Positions 10,482-23,619 of a DNA stretch of 64,000 bases are shown piece by piece. Below the pieces are notes generated by a model. It searched no databases. It saw nothing but the letters and a program-made list of their open reading frames with translations, and was not told where the DNA came from. Positions within the stretch are counted from its first letter, which is position 1. The number at the start of each line of letters is the position of its first letter. Origin of the DNA: Hymenopellis radicata (Eukaryota > Basidiomycota > Agaricomycetes > Agaricales > Physalacriaceae); assembly GCA_015501595.1 (NCBI GenBank), contig JADNRX010000032.1, forward strand, positions 62,001 through 126,000, written 5' to 3'. The position numbers and the translations under genes were made by a program.

Positions 10482-13400
10482 ATGCTCGTCGAGCTCAACA
10501 AATCCCTCTTCCAAGCCCGCCTCAAGCGAATACTCGATGGCTGGAACGTAAATCTTGTCTCGTTTGTTATTCGGCGTTGACAGTTTCTCAAATGCCGTTG
10601 CCATTTTCTTAGGACGCGAGCTCTGACAACGAGTATGCATCCATACTTGACTGCGACGCCCTATTCCTTGCATCAGGAGACCCGGGAGCTGAAGATGAAC
10701 CCATGAAGAAGGGCACTTGCTTTCAGGTGAGTGTTCTGCTCTGTGATTCATGTGGCACACTTCCAGAATTAGGCGCTGACGCGTACACCTAACAGCAATG
10801 GCTCATGGGATACGAATTTCCTTCCACGTTCATACTTTTCGAGAAGGACCAGATCTCCATTCTATGCTCGGCATCTAAAGGTGCGCGTCGTTTTCCGATA
10901 GGCCACTGCTTATTAACGACATTTTGCAGCGAAATATCTCTCTCAAGTACAGGATCCGAACGGCGCGATACCAGTCAAAATATTTGCTCAAGCTAAAGGC
11001 AAAGAAGCTGCCAATGATGCCCTTCCCAAATTTACCGAGCGGTATCTTTCACATAAGCGTGTAGGCACGATGGCCAAGGAGACGCACACGGGGAAAACGA
11101 TCAATGAATGGACGGATGCCATCAATGCGGCGAATGACAAGCCAGAACTTGTTGACATGTCGCCTGCCGTATCTTCGTTCCTGGCCGTGAAAGACGAAGA
11201 AGAACTTGTTGAGTTGCCTTCAGCTTTCTCTTGGCCGTGTCAATTCTCAATATACGACAGAAAACAGTTCAGATTGCGTCCGGCTTGACTTCGACGCTTT
11301 TGAAGCATCACGTTGCACCGAAACTTGAGACCATCCTGGACCGAGAGACGAAGATTACGCATGACACGCTCGCCGCCCAAATCGAGGCTAGGCTAGGCTC
11401 GGGAGAAGGAGCGTCTGCTAAAGGCCCGGATATGAAGGTGTGGAGCAACTACAAGGGAAAGAAAATATCAGAGGTACGTTGTTACATCGTCTCTCATTTG
11501 TCTCGAATGTTCAAAAAACCATAGAACGACTGGCAAGTCGTCGAATTCTCATACTCGCCAATCATTATCTCCAAGTCGACTAAAAGCGGTTACGACTTGC
11601 GATACACCGGCGAGTCTTCTCAAGACAACATCTCACATAAGGGCGTTCTCCTAGTCGCCTTCGGCATGCGTTACAAATCTTACTCTTCAAATATCGCGCG
11701 CACGTTCATTGTCGACCCGACTCCGGTATGTTCGACAATCTTCGTCCCATCGCTTGATTACAAGCCATTTCATAGAGCCAAGAAGAACAGTATAACCTAT
11801 TACTTGCTTTGCAAGTCGAAATGGTGTCTTTCATCAAGGACGGCGTAATTGCGCGTGATGTACACCAGCATGCGCTTTCCTATATTGCTGAGAAGAAGCC
11901 AGAGCTTGAGAAGCATTTCGTGAAGAATTGTGGCTTCGGGGTAACTTCTTTGTATAGCTACTGCATGCTGCCTGTTATTGACGAAAATGACTACAGACCG
12001 GTGTTGAATTCCGAGATTCGTCATACTTGCTCTCGTCGAAGAATACTCGCAAGCTCCGGAAGAATATGGTCATTATACTGGGTCTGGGCTTCACTGATTT
12101 AGTGGATAGTAACGGATCTAAGTACGTCGACCTTTTTTGGCCTCTTTTGTTTACTGAGTCTCGGTAGATATGCCTTGCACCTTGCTGACACTATTCAAGT
12201 CGGTGATGATAGTTCGACGCTTTTAACCGAAGGAGTCAAGAATTCCAAAGATACCCTGTTTTTCCTTGACTCCGGAAGTGCCGACGAGAAGCCAAAGAAA
12301 GCGGAGCGTAAACCTCCTGTGCAGCCTCGTGCCAATGGATCGCCCGTCAAGAAAACTGTTGCTGGAAAAGTTCTTCGCAATCAGACTCGTCGTACACAAG
12401 ATGAAGTACACCAAACTGCTCTAGCGAAACTCCGAGAACACCAGAAGGAACTACACGAGAAGATCCAGCAGGACGGTCTCGCAAAATATTCAGAAGAAGG
12501 CGGTGCCACCGGTGGGAAGGAGGGGAAAGGATGGAAGAAATTCCAAAGTTATAAGGGCGAGGTAGCACTTCCTCCTGAGGTTGAGAGACTCCGCGTAAGT
12601 GTGATCTTGAAATCCACGCGACATGAACTGAGTTGATATTCAGATTCACGTTGACCGCAAAGCGCAATCGGTCATTCTTCCTATTCACGGCTTTGCGGTC
12701 CCTTTCCACATCAACACGATAAAGAATGCCAGCAAAAACGACGAGGGTGAATTTACATACCTTCGAATCAATTTCCAAACTCCTGGTCAACTTGTTGGCA
12801 AGAAGGAAGATACAGTATGCTTTCTATCAATGTCGTATCTCATCCTTTAACTCCGTTCGCAGCCGTTTGAGGATCCTGATGCGACCTTCATTCGTTCCGT
12901 GTCTTACCGTTCACCCGACGGAAGCCGATTCGACAATGTATACAAGAGCATCACGGAGTTGAAGAAGGAGGCCAACAAACGAGAGCAACAAAAGAAGGAA
13001 ATGGCCGATGTCATTGATCAAGATAACCTTGTCGAGCTGAAAGGGAGAAGACCTGTAAGAATGCAGGAAGCGTTCATCCGTCCCGCACTTGATGGCAAGC
13101 GACTCCCCGGAGAAGTCGAAATCCATTCGAATGGTATCAGGTATCAGTCTCCTGTCGGTTCTCAACGAGTCGGTACGTACTCATCCATAGTCTGGCGCCT
13201 GATATTGATGTAGTCTTAGACATCCTCTTCAGCAACATCAAGCACCTTTTCTTCCAACCGTGCGATCACGAACTTTTGGTTATTGTGCACGTACATTTGA
13301 AGGCTCCGATCATGATTGGGAAGAAGAAGGCATTGGTCGGTCCGTTGCTCATTGTGTGAAGACACAGTTTAACACAATTAATCAGGATGTCCAATTCTTC

Positions 13401-14606
13401 AAGGAAGCATCCGAGGTCCAATTCGACGAGACTGGTAATCGCAAGAGAAAGCATCGTTACGGCGATGAAGATGAGCTGGAGATGGAACAGCAGGAGCGTA
13501 AGATGCGTCAGATGCTTAACAAAGACATCAAGGCATTCTCTCAGAAAATTGTCGAGGCTGCATCTTCTTCGGTATGTCGTACGACTTCCTTTTTGCTGTT
13601 ATTCAACATGATCTCAATATGTGTATAGCTCGACGAAACCCTTGATCTTGACGTCCCTTTCCGGGAGTTGTCCTTCGAGGGTGTGCCCTTCCGAACTGGT
13701 GTACGCCTGCAGCCGACGACTGACTGCTTGGTGCATTTAACGGATCCTCCCTTCCTGGTCGTGACTCTCAGTGAAATCGAGATTGCATCCTTGGAGCGAG
13801 TGCAATATGGTTTAAAGCACTTTGATATGATCCTCATATTCAAGGACTTCAACAAGGCACCATTACATATCAACTCTATTTCGAGCCAGCAAATGGACGA
13901 CGTGAAGAATTGGCTAGAGTGCGTAAACAATGTTCGACTCGTCCGTTTTGGAGATGCTCATGCTCGCTTGTGATCTAGTTCGGTCGACATTCCGATTGCG
14001 GAGAGCCCAGTCAACTTGAATTGGGGTCCGATCATGAAGCATATCAACGAGAGTCCGCATGACTTCTTCCAGGGCGGAGGCTGGAGTTTCCTGCGCACGG
14101 CTGATGGTGTAGTTGTAAGTCATTCTAAAATCTACTCTTTGTTCGTGCGCATGCTGATGTTTTGATTAGAACGACAGCTCTGATGAACAGGAATCTGAAT
14201 CAGACTTTGCTGTTGAAGAAGATGATTTTGAGGAAGAGGACGAGGACAGCAGCGCGAGCGCCTTCTCTGATGCCAGTGGAAGTGAAAGCGCATCCGGCTC
14301 AGCAGGGTCTGACTCTGATGGTACGTTGAACCCTTGGTCTACTGAACAGTATGTACTTACATTGACGCTCTAGGGGATGACTGGGATGAACTCGAACGTA
14401 AAGCTGCGAGGTGTAAGTCTTATTGATGCCCTCCATGGATATGTTGTTGACACGTTCTTTCAGCCGATATGAAACGTGCCGAAGGAGGGGCCAAACCTGA
14501 TGAATCAGACTCGGATCGACCAAAGAAGAAGTCTGCAAAGGCGAACGGTAAGAGTAACGGCAAGACTAAAGCTCCCAGCAATGGAAAGGTCAAGGGCAAG
14601 CGGTGA
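10482..14606 (+). CDS. SPT16: FACT complex subunit SPT16 (histone chaperone)
   Basis: Starts at [19 protein letters not shown] (10482), the typical SPT16 opening, and ends in a basic Lys/Gly/Ser tail (14606). About twelve exons. The peptidase-like N-domain runs to about residue 440 and includes [19 protein letters not shown]. Then come the middle domain with [20 protein letters not shown] and the Rtt106-like fold with [20 protein letters not shown], followed by [20 protein letters not shown]. The very acidic tail is rich in [11 protein letters not shown] and Ser. FACT displaces and restores H2A-H2B dimers during transcription and replication. Clean in-frame splicing occurs at, for example, the intron after EEEL and the one before DVQFF. 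Length and domain order match the family. Confidence 0.95.
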
Positions 14607-14798
14607 ATACGCTAACATCACATTCTTCTGTTGTATATATCTATATTATCTAACAATGTTCATTGTTTGCTGTGACGGTCAAACAAGGGCTAAGAATGAG
14701 ATATCGAGTATTTGAGCCCGGCTTGCCATGACAGGTGTACACTGTACTTAGTTCGGGTGGTTATTTGCACATGTTACGAGTACTGCTTTGCCCAGGAC

Positions 14799-16069
14799 AT
14801 GGAAGACTGGCCCTCCATCTTCGATTCTTCCACCCGCATCCAGCGCGGCCTGTGTCCGGTCACCCAAATTCGCCATACAAACACATTTACCAGTCATTCC
14901 CTCTACTTTGAAGAGCATGGCACGGGACCGGAGAAGGTTGTCTTCATTATGGGGTAACCGATGGACAGTGGTCGCGTGTCCTCGCTAATATGCGCTTCAA
15001 TCCAGGCTGAACAGCAGCTCGTTCGCATGGGCCTCTCAGATTTCGCATTTTGGCCAACTGTCCAACTACACCTGCTTGGTCTTCGACAATAGAGGTGTTG
15101 GATACAGTGGTGTGCCCCCCGGGCCATTCACAACAAGCGCCATGGCACAGGATGTCGTTGCACTCTTAGACTATGTCGAGTGGAAGGAGGAGCGTGGCGT
15201 CCATATTGTAGGACTGTCGCTCGGCGGTATGATTGCTCAAGGTGCGAATCACTCGTCAGAATAAGTACCAAATTCTGAGGACGCGCTCAGAGGTCGCCGA
15301 TCTCATACCAGAGCGTATAGCGTCTCTGACGTTAGGTGTTACAACTCCTGGAGGACATGCATGGAACAATTTGCCTCCGGTGAGTGTATAATACTTGCTT
15401 CAGAAGACACGTGTCCTCAACCAGAAGCCTCCGTAGTGGACAGGATTTCGATTGCTGCTCAAGTGTGTAACGGTTCTTCGGTACAGCAATACAGGATATT
15501 AATCATCGAACATGGCGTAGGGCAACCATTACGACCGACGTTGCGCTAAAGATACCCAGCATCCTCGACATGGTGTTCTCGCAACCTTGGCTCAATGAGA
15601 AATCGATTGACCATCCCAAACTAACCAACAGAGAAGTGCAGGCAGAGGTTGGCATTCATGTTCCTCTTCTAGTTTGAACATTAAACACTTAACGATCGCA
15701 ACTCCAGGCCTGCAGCTTCGATTCAGCGTTACTCGCAAACAGCCACTCTGGGGATCCATCTTCCAGATGTACGCGGGATTGACGCATTATGTCAGCCCGG
15801 AACGTTTGCGCAAGATCTCTTCGCACATCCCAAAGGTACACGAAACTCTATGCCCTCCTTATTCGCTAATCCTCATCTAGGTTGTCCTCGTCACGGGAGA
15901 CGATGACCACTTGGTCCATGCCAGTAACACTCTTCGTATCAAGGCAAGTATGCCAGAAGCCGAACTGGTGCAATGGTCTGCCACTGGACACGGCATCCAT
16001 TATCAGCGCAAACACGAATTCAACGCGCTTCTGGAACGCACAATAAAGGAAGGCCGTGAAAGGTCGTAG
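14799..16069 (+). CDS. Alpha/beta hydrolase
   Basis: Starts at MEDWPSIFDSSTRIQRG. The alpha/beta-hydrolase landmarks are in order: FEEHGTGPEKVVFIMG with the oxyanion region, CLVFDNRGVGYSGVPPG, then the nucleophile elbow HIVGLSLGGMIAQ (Ser in G-L-S-L-G). Next are LIPERIASLTLGVTTPGGHA, the acid in VLVTGDDDHLVHASN, and the catalytic histidine in SATGHGIHYQRKHEF. At least five short introns. No signal peptide or organelle signal is evident. The family includes esterases, epoxide hydrolases and peroxidases, and the sequence does not settle the substrate. It begins about 190 bases after SPT16 in the same direction. Confidence 0.85.
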
Positions 16070-16926
16070 TAAGTATGTATGACTTGTAGACTATAGGTAG
16101 GTGCGAAGAGGTACGAAATGTGTCTTGGTCTCACCAGAGCTCACAGAACGTGATATGCATATGCAGCCTAGATCATAAATTATATGCTGGTACAGCTTCA
16201 CCACACGCGGTTCTTCTAGCTTTCCACTAGAACTATACGTGCGACACTCGGGCATATGTTCAAGTTGTACTTCTTACCAACGTGTCATGTCTGGACAATC
16301 GAGACACTCCTCCATGCCATCTTCGCCTACCCTTCGCAGTCAGTGCCCGGCCGATGCATGAAACTCAGATCCATCGGATCCTTTAGCTACTGCGCCGTCG
16401 GCGTGGCCCTTCATGAACACGACGGATGAAACCAGAGAGTTCAGATCCAATCACTGACCTACTAGCGCTTTCAGTGCATAGTTGGTTCAGAATTACTAGG
16501 TGGAAGCTATTTCAACATATCTTGAGTTATCTAGGCGACTTTTGACTGATGAGAGACTGGGTGATTTTGTAGGTCCTGCGTGTTCGCCTTTATCACCGTG
16601 ACGATCAGCACCCTTCAGCACCTCATGCACTTTTAGGCTGTTGGTCTAATTTGATGGCTGATGCGCGACACCGAGGGACATATGCTCTGCGCTTTGTTCC
16701 TGGCCACTCTCCTGTTTCTAGCCACCTAGACTGCTTGCCGCATACTCGCCGCACACCTCAACAAGCGTCCGTGATATGCATCCATATGTCTGTTTTATCT
16801 GGTGATCCTGTGCATGAGCTTCTCGTGCCTCGTCGTACTGGAGCTTAGTCCGGATGGGTATACCCCGAGCTTAAAAGAGAACCTGATGCTTTGAAACGCG
16901 TCAAGCAACCTTCTGCATCGCTCGCC
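16070..16926. other. Intergenic spacer
   Basis: About 860 bases between the alpha/beta hydrolase and the GH43 gene, both on the plus strand. Open frames here are short and unsupported. No clear repeat, RNA gene or TATA box was seen; it presumably carries the GH43 promoter. Confidence 0.4.
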
Positions 16927-18340
16927 ATGAAGTTCATTGGACTCGCTGCTCTTGCTCAAACCCTTTTCGTGCTGTCGGCTTACGCGACACCAAGTCCTAT
17001 TTCAGGAAGCTGTGAGTTCATTTCGCCTTGCCTTCGACTACGTTTAACAGTCGCTATAGCGGATGTCGTCGTTCGCGATCCCGCCATCTGGTATAACGCA
17101 GACTTAGGAGTACGCGATACTGTTATGTTCCCATGTTGTTACCAACCATTGCCCAGAAATACTTCGTCTTCGCTACCGGTGGGGGCATCGGGATCTTCAC
17201 CTCTTCTGCGTTGACTGGGTCAGTGGTCTTGGCTGCTGTCATACATGATCTCATGCTCACTATTGCGTTTAGCCCATGGACGCGTGATGGGTCTGTATTG
17301 CCGAGTTGCTCTAGTATCGCTTTATCGGGAAACTGCGACCTCTGGGCGCCGGATGTCAACTACTACAACGGCAGATATGTTCTGTACTACTCCGTGTCCG
17401 ACCTTGGCAGTCAGAACTCGGCCATTGGCGTCGCCACAAGCCCTTCCATGTTGGCTGGTACGTGGACCGACCTTGGCAAGGTTATAGGTTCCAGCCCCGG
17501 AGATGTTTACAATGCTAGTATGCTCATTTTGTCTGCCTCATGAAAGTTAGGACACTTATTCAACGCCCTCCACTAGTTGATCCCAACATCATCGACAACA
17601 ATGGACTCAAACTTTCGTTCGGATCGTACTGGAATGGTATCTACCAGGTCGGACTCTGGCCCGACGTCAACAACCAAGCTTCGGTCCGTTTTATTCGTTT
17701 GGTTCTCGTTGATCTAACTCACGGAGAGCAACTATGTAGGCGACACCTGGAACGCACCTGGCTGGTAGATACAAACCTTTTGTGTCTATCCCTCAACATT
17801 TGCTCATGTTGAGTTTTCAGGTGGCAACGGGCGCGCGGCTGAAGGCGGCTTTGTTTACAAGCCGGCGAGCTCTTCTTATTACTTCTTTTTCTTCTCCGAT
17901 GGTGTCACACCATTAGTCGGAGTAGGTTTCTTCGCTGGTTTGTACCTGACGAACGCTTATACTGCTCGATAGGCAACTTCCTACCCCGCTGCTGGTAATG
18001 AATACAAGGTCCTCGTCGGTCGTGGTTCGAACGCGATGGGACCGTTCTACGGTCAACTTGGAAACGATCTTACTTTGGACCTCACACCTCCCACCGGTTC
18101 CCTCGTTCTCGCATCGCACGATAACGTCTATTCTCCTGGTGGTAAGCTTCTCAAATGGATATGCCATAGGTTAACGCTCATACTTGTTTCCCAGGCCAAA
18201 GTATCTTCGCTGACCCTAAGAGCGGTCGCGATGTGATGGTCTACCACTACATTCCCGCTTCTGCTGCAGTTGGTAGCGCGTCCTATCTCGGAATCAACTA
18301 TCTCGACTTCTCGTCTGGTTGGCCTGTCGTCGTTGATTGA
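16927..18340 (+). CDS. Secreted GH43-family glycosidase (arabinanase-like)
   Basis: Starts at MKFIGLAALAQTLFVLSAYA (16927), a clear signal peptide. About eight exons. Five-bladed beta-propeller landmarks of glycoside hydrolase family 43 follow: VVRDPAIWYNADLG (general base Asp), FATGGGIGIFTSS, CDLWAPDVNYYNGRYVLYYS (the pKa-modulating Asp in WAPDV), then DPNIIDNNGLKLSFGSYW and AAEGGFVYKPASSSYYFFF (general acid Glu in EGGF). Then come a VGRGSNAMGPFYGQ block and HYIPASAAVGSASYLGINYL at the end. These features fit endo-1,5-alpha-L-arabinanase, which cuts the arabinan side chains of pectin outside the cell, but other GH43 specificities are possible. Confidence 0.88.
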
Positions 18341-19693
18341 ACACGCACGATGGGCGCAAGGTGGCGCAATATACCTAAATAACAATATGTACACTCTCTG
18401 TAAAGAGTTAATGGGTTTTTGTAGAGGATCTTTACGAGTCCTGATCCGTGCTTTGTTCAATGGGTTCGTCGAACTACCATAAAGGTAAAGGCAGTACCTC
18501 CGGGTGAGGCGGCGTGGCACTCCAGCGCTCAAAAAACTGCCTTTTTGGGCTCTAGATACACTGTCAGTCATACAGACGGTACATAATGACACGTCGTTCC
18601 GTACGTGTAAGGTTGTGTGTTTTCCCGTCCATGTAAAGATGTGTGATACGTACACAGCGATGGTAGCCATAGAGTCTGTATTAAACATGTTTCCAGAGGA
18701 CTTGATGTTGTGGCCGGTGCCAACGTAGCGCCGGTCTGAGTAACCTTAAAGATGCTGCAGAGCCACTCAACTCATTGAGTTACAGCGACCCACCTACTCA
18801 TTTATAGGAGAAGTTGTCGTTAGAGATACGCGATGACATCGGATGCACTGCAGGTCCGAGCGAGTTGAACACGGATCCGACGTATGTTGTAGTCCACTTT
18901 ATCGGAAAGTCGTTCGAAACAATTGAGCTCCACTCATTGGATAGTTTGACGTCCAGTGACGCCACAGGCGGTTTTCAAATACTTCTAATATGTTGCGGCA
19001 CTATAGCAATGAAATTTTGACAATTTGATGCGGTAGGCGGAAAGAGGCCAATACCGATGTGCGGGGGTCTGCTTGGCATCAAGATAATGTGAAGCCGCGT
19101 CTAACCGCATTCAGCAAGGTTCAGCAGCTGTTTATAGAAGTCAACGCGAAGCGCATGCGCATCCATGGTACGGTGCGCGCACAAAGAGGAGAAAGGCGGC
19201 GAAAGCGCTCACCTCTCCTTCAGCTTTGAGAGCAGCGTGGCAAACCGCTTACAATCGGGCCGGTAAGAGTTCGTTCTGCGAACAACTATGACACATGAGG
19301 CCTTGAGGCCTGAGGCTTTTAGAAGACGGAACAAGGCTCCCCGCCCGTTCGTGTGAATGGACGAGACCGTTGAAGATATGTGAGCCACCTGATGGTGCGA
19401 AGCGTATTTGGGTGATGAGCCCCAGATATCCGCAGGGGATGAAATCGGAAGTCAGACGGGAAATGTCGGAGAAGGACAGAATGTTTCAATCCTGGAATGA
19501 AACCAGTGCGGGAGAGGACGTTTCTAAGGACGAAATTGCACAAATGCGATTCTCCGAAACCTGGAGAATACTTAGATCCGATTCGGGAGGTCAGTCGAGC
19601 AGAATGATGACTTGTGGAGGACAATCTACAGAATAAATGCGCTATCTAGATGAATCAGTAACTATCACATGAGGTGAATGGCAGGGTGGTAGA

Positions 19694-19734
19694 CCCCGCA
19701 TTCGTCTTTCCAGGAAAAATCGCAATCCGCGGGG
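19694..19734. promoter_or_regulatory. Possible carbon-catabolite repressor sites (CreA/Mig1-like)
   Basis: CCCCGC at 19694-19699 and GCGGGG at 19729-19734 form an inverted pair matching the fungal CreA consensus SYGGRG. They lie about 165-200 bases upstream of the carboxykinase TATA box. PEP carboxykinase is typically repressed by glucose, so such sites would fit, but short GC motifs also occur by chance. Confidence 0.3.
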
Positions 19735-19892
19735 AACCGGCCGGAACTTACCGGAGCACTGCTCTCAAGGACCACGACATTGCCATAGTGGGACGAAAAG
19801 CCGACCTGCCATTGGCTCAGAGGGAGGGGCTCTCCTCCTTTTTCGGGGAAACGAGGAATGGGCTCCAAGCGGCTGGCCGGTTGGCTGGCGAG

Positions 19893-19898
19893 TATAAA
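19893..19898 (+). promoter_or_regulatory. TATA box of the PEP carboxykinase gene
   Basis: TATAAA lies 94 bases before the start codon, followed by a C/T-rich leader, a usual arrangement for highly expressed fungal genes. Confidence 0.6.
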
Positions 19899-19986
19899 GA
19901 CGGCATCTCACCCAACACGGTCCCATCGATCCCCGCATCTCTTTCTCTTACCACCATCATCTCCTCGCCTTCAGTATCCTACCATA

Positions 19987-21888
19987 ATGGCCCTCACCAC
20001 ACCCCTTATGTCACGCCTCATATCCTCCACAAGAACTATGCGCAGGCACACGACTCTGAGCAGTTCGGTTCTTGTCCGTATTTATACTCATTATCCATGT
20101 ATTTGTCGCTCATGTTCGTCTCTTAGTAATTGGAAGGGACCTCGACTACTTCTCCCAGGCTGGCTTCGACATGGATAGAATACAAATCAAGCGCAATGCG
20201 CCTGTCGCACTGCTCTATGAAGATGCCATTCGTAACGAGGGCGCCATCATCTCCTCCTCGGGTGCTCTCATCAACTTTTCTGGCAAGAAAACTGGTCGCT
20301 CGCCCAAGGACAAGCGTATCGTCTTTGAGGACACCTCCAAAGATGATATCTGGTGGGGCTCTGTCAATATCAAGATGGACGAACGTATGTTTCATGATCC
20401 TCGCCGATTCGCCGTGTTCTGATTAGTCGCGTCTAGACACCTTCGAAATTAACCGAGAACGTGCCATCGACTACCTCAACACCCGCGACAATGTTTACGT
20501 TTTCGACGGCTACGCTGGCGTATGTCCCTCCGCCTTTTTCTGAACCTCAACTGACAGGTCATATTTTCAGTGGGACCCAAAATACAGGATCAAAGTCCGG
20601 GTCATCTGTGCTCGGGCCTATCATGCCCTCTTCATGGTACGTCATTTTCTCCTATTAGTCCGTCCGCTCTCATTCTCATCCCTGATTAGAACAACATGCT
20701 CATCCGACCAACGGAGGAACAACTCGCTGACTTTGGCGAGCCGGACTTCATCATCTACAATGCTGGCCAGTTCCCCGCCAATCGCTTCACCAAGGGCATG
20801 TCCTCCACCACCTCCGTGGAAATTAACTTTAAGCGTATGGAGATGGTCATTCTCGGCACAGAATACGCTGGAGAGATGAAGAAGGGTGTCTTCTCCGTTA
20901 TGCATTATCTCCAGCCCATCAAGTTTGGTCAGCTCTCCCTCCATTCCTCTGCCAACGTCGGCATCAAGGACAACGATGTCACCCTCTTTTTCGGTCTGTC
21001 CGGAACTGGCAAGACCACTCTCTCCGCGGACCCTAATCGTCTCCTCATTGGTGACGACGAGCACGTCTGGTCGGACACCGGTGTTTTCAACATTGAGGGT
21101 GGTTGTTACGCCAAGTGCATCAACCTCTCAGCGGAGAAGGAGCCCGAAATCTTCAACGCCATTCGCTTCGGCAGCATCCTCGAGAATGTTGTGTACAACC
21201 CCGTATCGCGCGTACCCGACTACGACGACATCTCCATCACCGAAAACACCCGTTGTGCCTACCCCATCGAGTTCATCCCGAACGCCAAGATTCCTTGCGT
21301 CGTTGACCGCCAGCCATCAAATATCATCATGTTGACCTGCGACGCGTTCGGTGTTCTCCCTCCCGTATCGAAGCTTACTCCCGAGCAGGCGTCATACCAT
21401 TTCCTTGCCGGTTACACCTCCAAGACCCCAGGTACTGAGGATGGTGTTCTTGAGCCCATTCCGACCTTCTCGACGTGCTACTCTGCACCCTTCATCGTGC
21501 TGCACCCCGGTCGCTACGCCGAAATGCTTGCTGAGCGTATGTCCAAGCACAATGTTGACTGCTATCTCATCAACACTGGTTGGACTGGCGGCAAGTTCGG
21601 CTCTGGCAAGCGTTGCCCACTCAAGTACACTCGTCTCATCGTCGACGCCGTGCACAACGGCTCCTTGGCGAAGGCTGAGTTCGAGAGCTTCGGCACCTTT
21701 GGCTTGAGTATTCCGACTGCCGTCGAGGGTGTACCGCGGGAGCTGCTCAACCCGAGTTGGCCTGGAAGGACAAGGAGGCGTTCCAGCGCGAGGTTACCAA
21801 GTTGGCGGGTATGTTCAAGAAGGCGTTTGCACTGTACGAGAAGGATGTAGATGAGAAGGTACGATTGGCGGGCCCCTCGTCCTCATAA
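19987..21888 (+). CDS. Phosphoenolpyruvate carboxykinase (ATP), frame broken near both ends
   Basis: Converts oxaloacetate and ATP to PEP and CO2, the entry step of gluconeogenesis. Conserved blocks: [36 protein letters not shown], the kinase-1a P-loop [18 protein letters not shown], the kinase-2 metal site [30 protein letters not shown] and [20 protein letters not shown]. Exons join at the introns starting near 20383, 20520 and 20637. Two anomalies: at 21751-21753 (CCC) one base is missing before [19 protein letters not shown], so the annotated frame would end early near 21850 instead of at 21888. At the start, the frame encoding [20 protein letters not shown] is one base out from the ATG at 19987, again beside a CCC run. 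An alternative first-intron choice could rescue the 5' frame but not the 3' one. Confidence 0.9.
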
Positions 21889-22236
21889 AGACGTCGTCCG
21901 GTATTTTAAGGGTTGAAGTGTATTATTTGTGATACTATACCTAATGCATATGATACACAATTTACACAAGTTGGAGACATACTACATTTCATAGCACTTT
22001 TACCATCTAGATGGTTGATTTGAATACGTTCTCATGAGGTGGTCTCAAGGTGTTCTGATCAGGTACAATTGCGTGGGAATATTGCTGGGAACCTTCCTCG
22101 ACCACCAGAGGCTGGAGCCTTCAAAAATACAATACGATGCGCCGGGCAGTCGAAATCAGGACAATGTCAAAGGACCATGTCGGAACTTGGGTGTGTGTGG
22201 GACTACGTGGGAGTTATCTCTGGTTAACTTCTCACC

Positions 22237-23579
22237 ATGACTAAACTGCTTCTAACTGGTGCCTCTGGATACCTGTACGCGTAGAATCTCTTCGCAAAGC
22301 GCCGGATGCTAATTTCTATCGCGCAAGCGGCGGAGAACTCCTCCCCCGCATCCTTGAGCTGCCTGGACTTGACATCTATGCTTTGGTCAGAAGCGATACC
22401 CAAGAAAAGGCTCTGTCCGCGATGGGTGTAACAACTGTTCGGTTTGACCTGATGGACAAGGCTGCTGTTATCAGATCTGTCGAGGAGAATGAAAGTGAGT
22501 TTGTCGTTATCACTTGCGTCACAAACTGCGATTTGTGTAGTCGGCGTTGTCGTTCATTCGGCGAATGCGTTCAGTTTCCCGCCTGCAGAGGCTTTTATCC
22601 GTGGTCTCGCGTCTGTCAAGGCAAAGACGGGAAAACCCGTGCATTTTGTCCATGTGGGTGCTCGCACTAAGGGTTATTGACGCGGTTGACGTTGTCTGCA
22701 GACTTCGGGTGCCAAAGTATTCTCAAGCCACACCGGTATACGTCGGAGGCTTAGTGACGACGAAGACGTATATACTGTCCAGAAGACGACAGAGCCTGCT
22801 GTGCCTTTTATGAAAACCGTTCGTCCGTTCCCCGCCTCTCATACGATTAGAAAGTCATCGACCACTCTCCCTGCGTAGCCCGTAGAAACGTGCACATCAA
22901 TCCACGAACTCGGCGAGACCCTCGGCGTGCAGACCTACATATTCGTACCGCCCATGGTCTACGGCCCACGCTCTGGCTTCGGCAACAAGATATCCAAGCA
23001 ATACGTCGACATCATCCGGATTTCTCTGGCTCTTCGCGCGGTATACCAGGTCGCGGACCCTGCCTACGTATGTTTTCATTGCCCAGTCACGCGCTATATG
23101 TAGTGCTCACTTTGGTGCTGAGGCCTGGCCGCAATGCCACCTCCAAGACGTCACCGCCCTCCACTTTCTGATCGTCAAATCGATAGTGGAGGGCAAGGAC
23201 ATATCATACGGAAGGAAGAACGGGTATTACTTTGCTGTGAATGGGGAGTTCAAGTGGAAGGACCTGTACCAAGGTATCGCGACGGCGCTTGCTTCGCGCG
23301 GTCTCGTCGATAGTGATACGCTGCGTATACCCAAGGACGAGGATATTGATGCAATGGCAAAGGCTCTGGGTAACGCCCCGAAAGCACTTGTAGACGTCTC
23401 TGTTGGTGGAAGGTCAGGCTGAATTGTGGCGTCTTTTGCTTACTAATATATCTCCGCCTAGTTGTGCTTTAACAGCGGCAAATGGGGCAGCCCTCGGGTG
23501 GAAGCCACAGTATGCGGTAAACCATCTCCTTAATACCTTCGAAGCAGAAGTGCAGTTTGTATTGGAGAATTTGAAGTAA
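22237..23579 (+). CDS. NAD(P)-dependent epimerase/reductase (extended SDR type)
   Basis: Starts MTKLLLTGASGYL-GGELLP, the Rossmann dinucleotide-binding motif TGxxGxxG, split by an intron right after GYL (22276). Then come LELPGLDIYALVRSDTQEKA, FDLMDKAAVIRSVEENE, VVHSANAFSFPPAEAFIRGL, GKPVHFVHTSGAKVF, IHELGETLGVQTYIFVPPMV with YGPRSGFGNK, and a C-terminal block ALTAANGAALGWKPQYAVNH. About seven exons. The layout matches fungal NAD(P)-binding proteins related to NAD-dependent epimerases/dehydratases and to NmrA-like SDRs. Cofactor binding is supported; substrate is unknown. It ends 40 bases before the stop of the convergent MYND gene, so the two 3' ends nearly touch. Confidence 0.78.
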
Positions 23580-23619
23580 GTAATTCGAAACGATCATTTC
23601 GGCGCGACATAGATGTGAA

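Larger units (their letters stand above)
18341..19986. other. Long intergenic region upstream of PEP carboxykinase
   Basis: About 1.65 kb. The first part should contain the GH43 terminator. The last 300 bases hold a TATA box and two GC-rich motifs (listed separately), consistent with a regulated promoter for the downstream carboxykinase. Open frames at 19370-19636 and 19674-20126 have no recognisable content. No RNA gene or mobile element was seen. Confidence 0.45.

Noticed and set aside
16070..16926. Search for tRNA or other RNA genes in the larger spacers (also 18341-19986, 52293-52886, 53236-53979).
   Set aside because: No T-loop-like GGTTCGA motif with matching stems was found by eye. 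The few matches fall inside coding exons.
20026..20150. Frame difference at the start of the PEP carboxykinase as a definite mutation.
   Set aside because: An alternative donor (GTATTT) for the first intron would let the ATG at 19987 read into the main frame. Only the 3' break has no splicing explanation.
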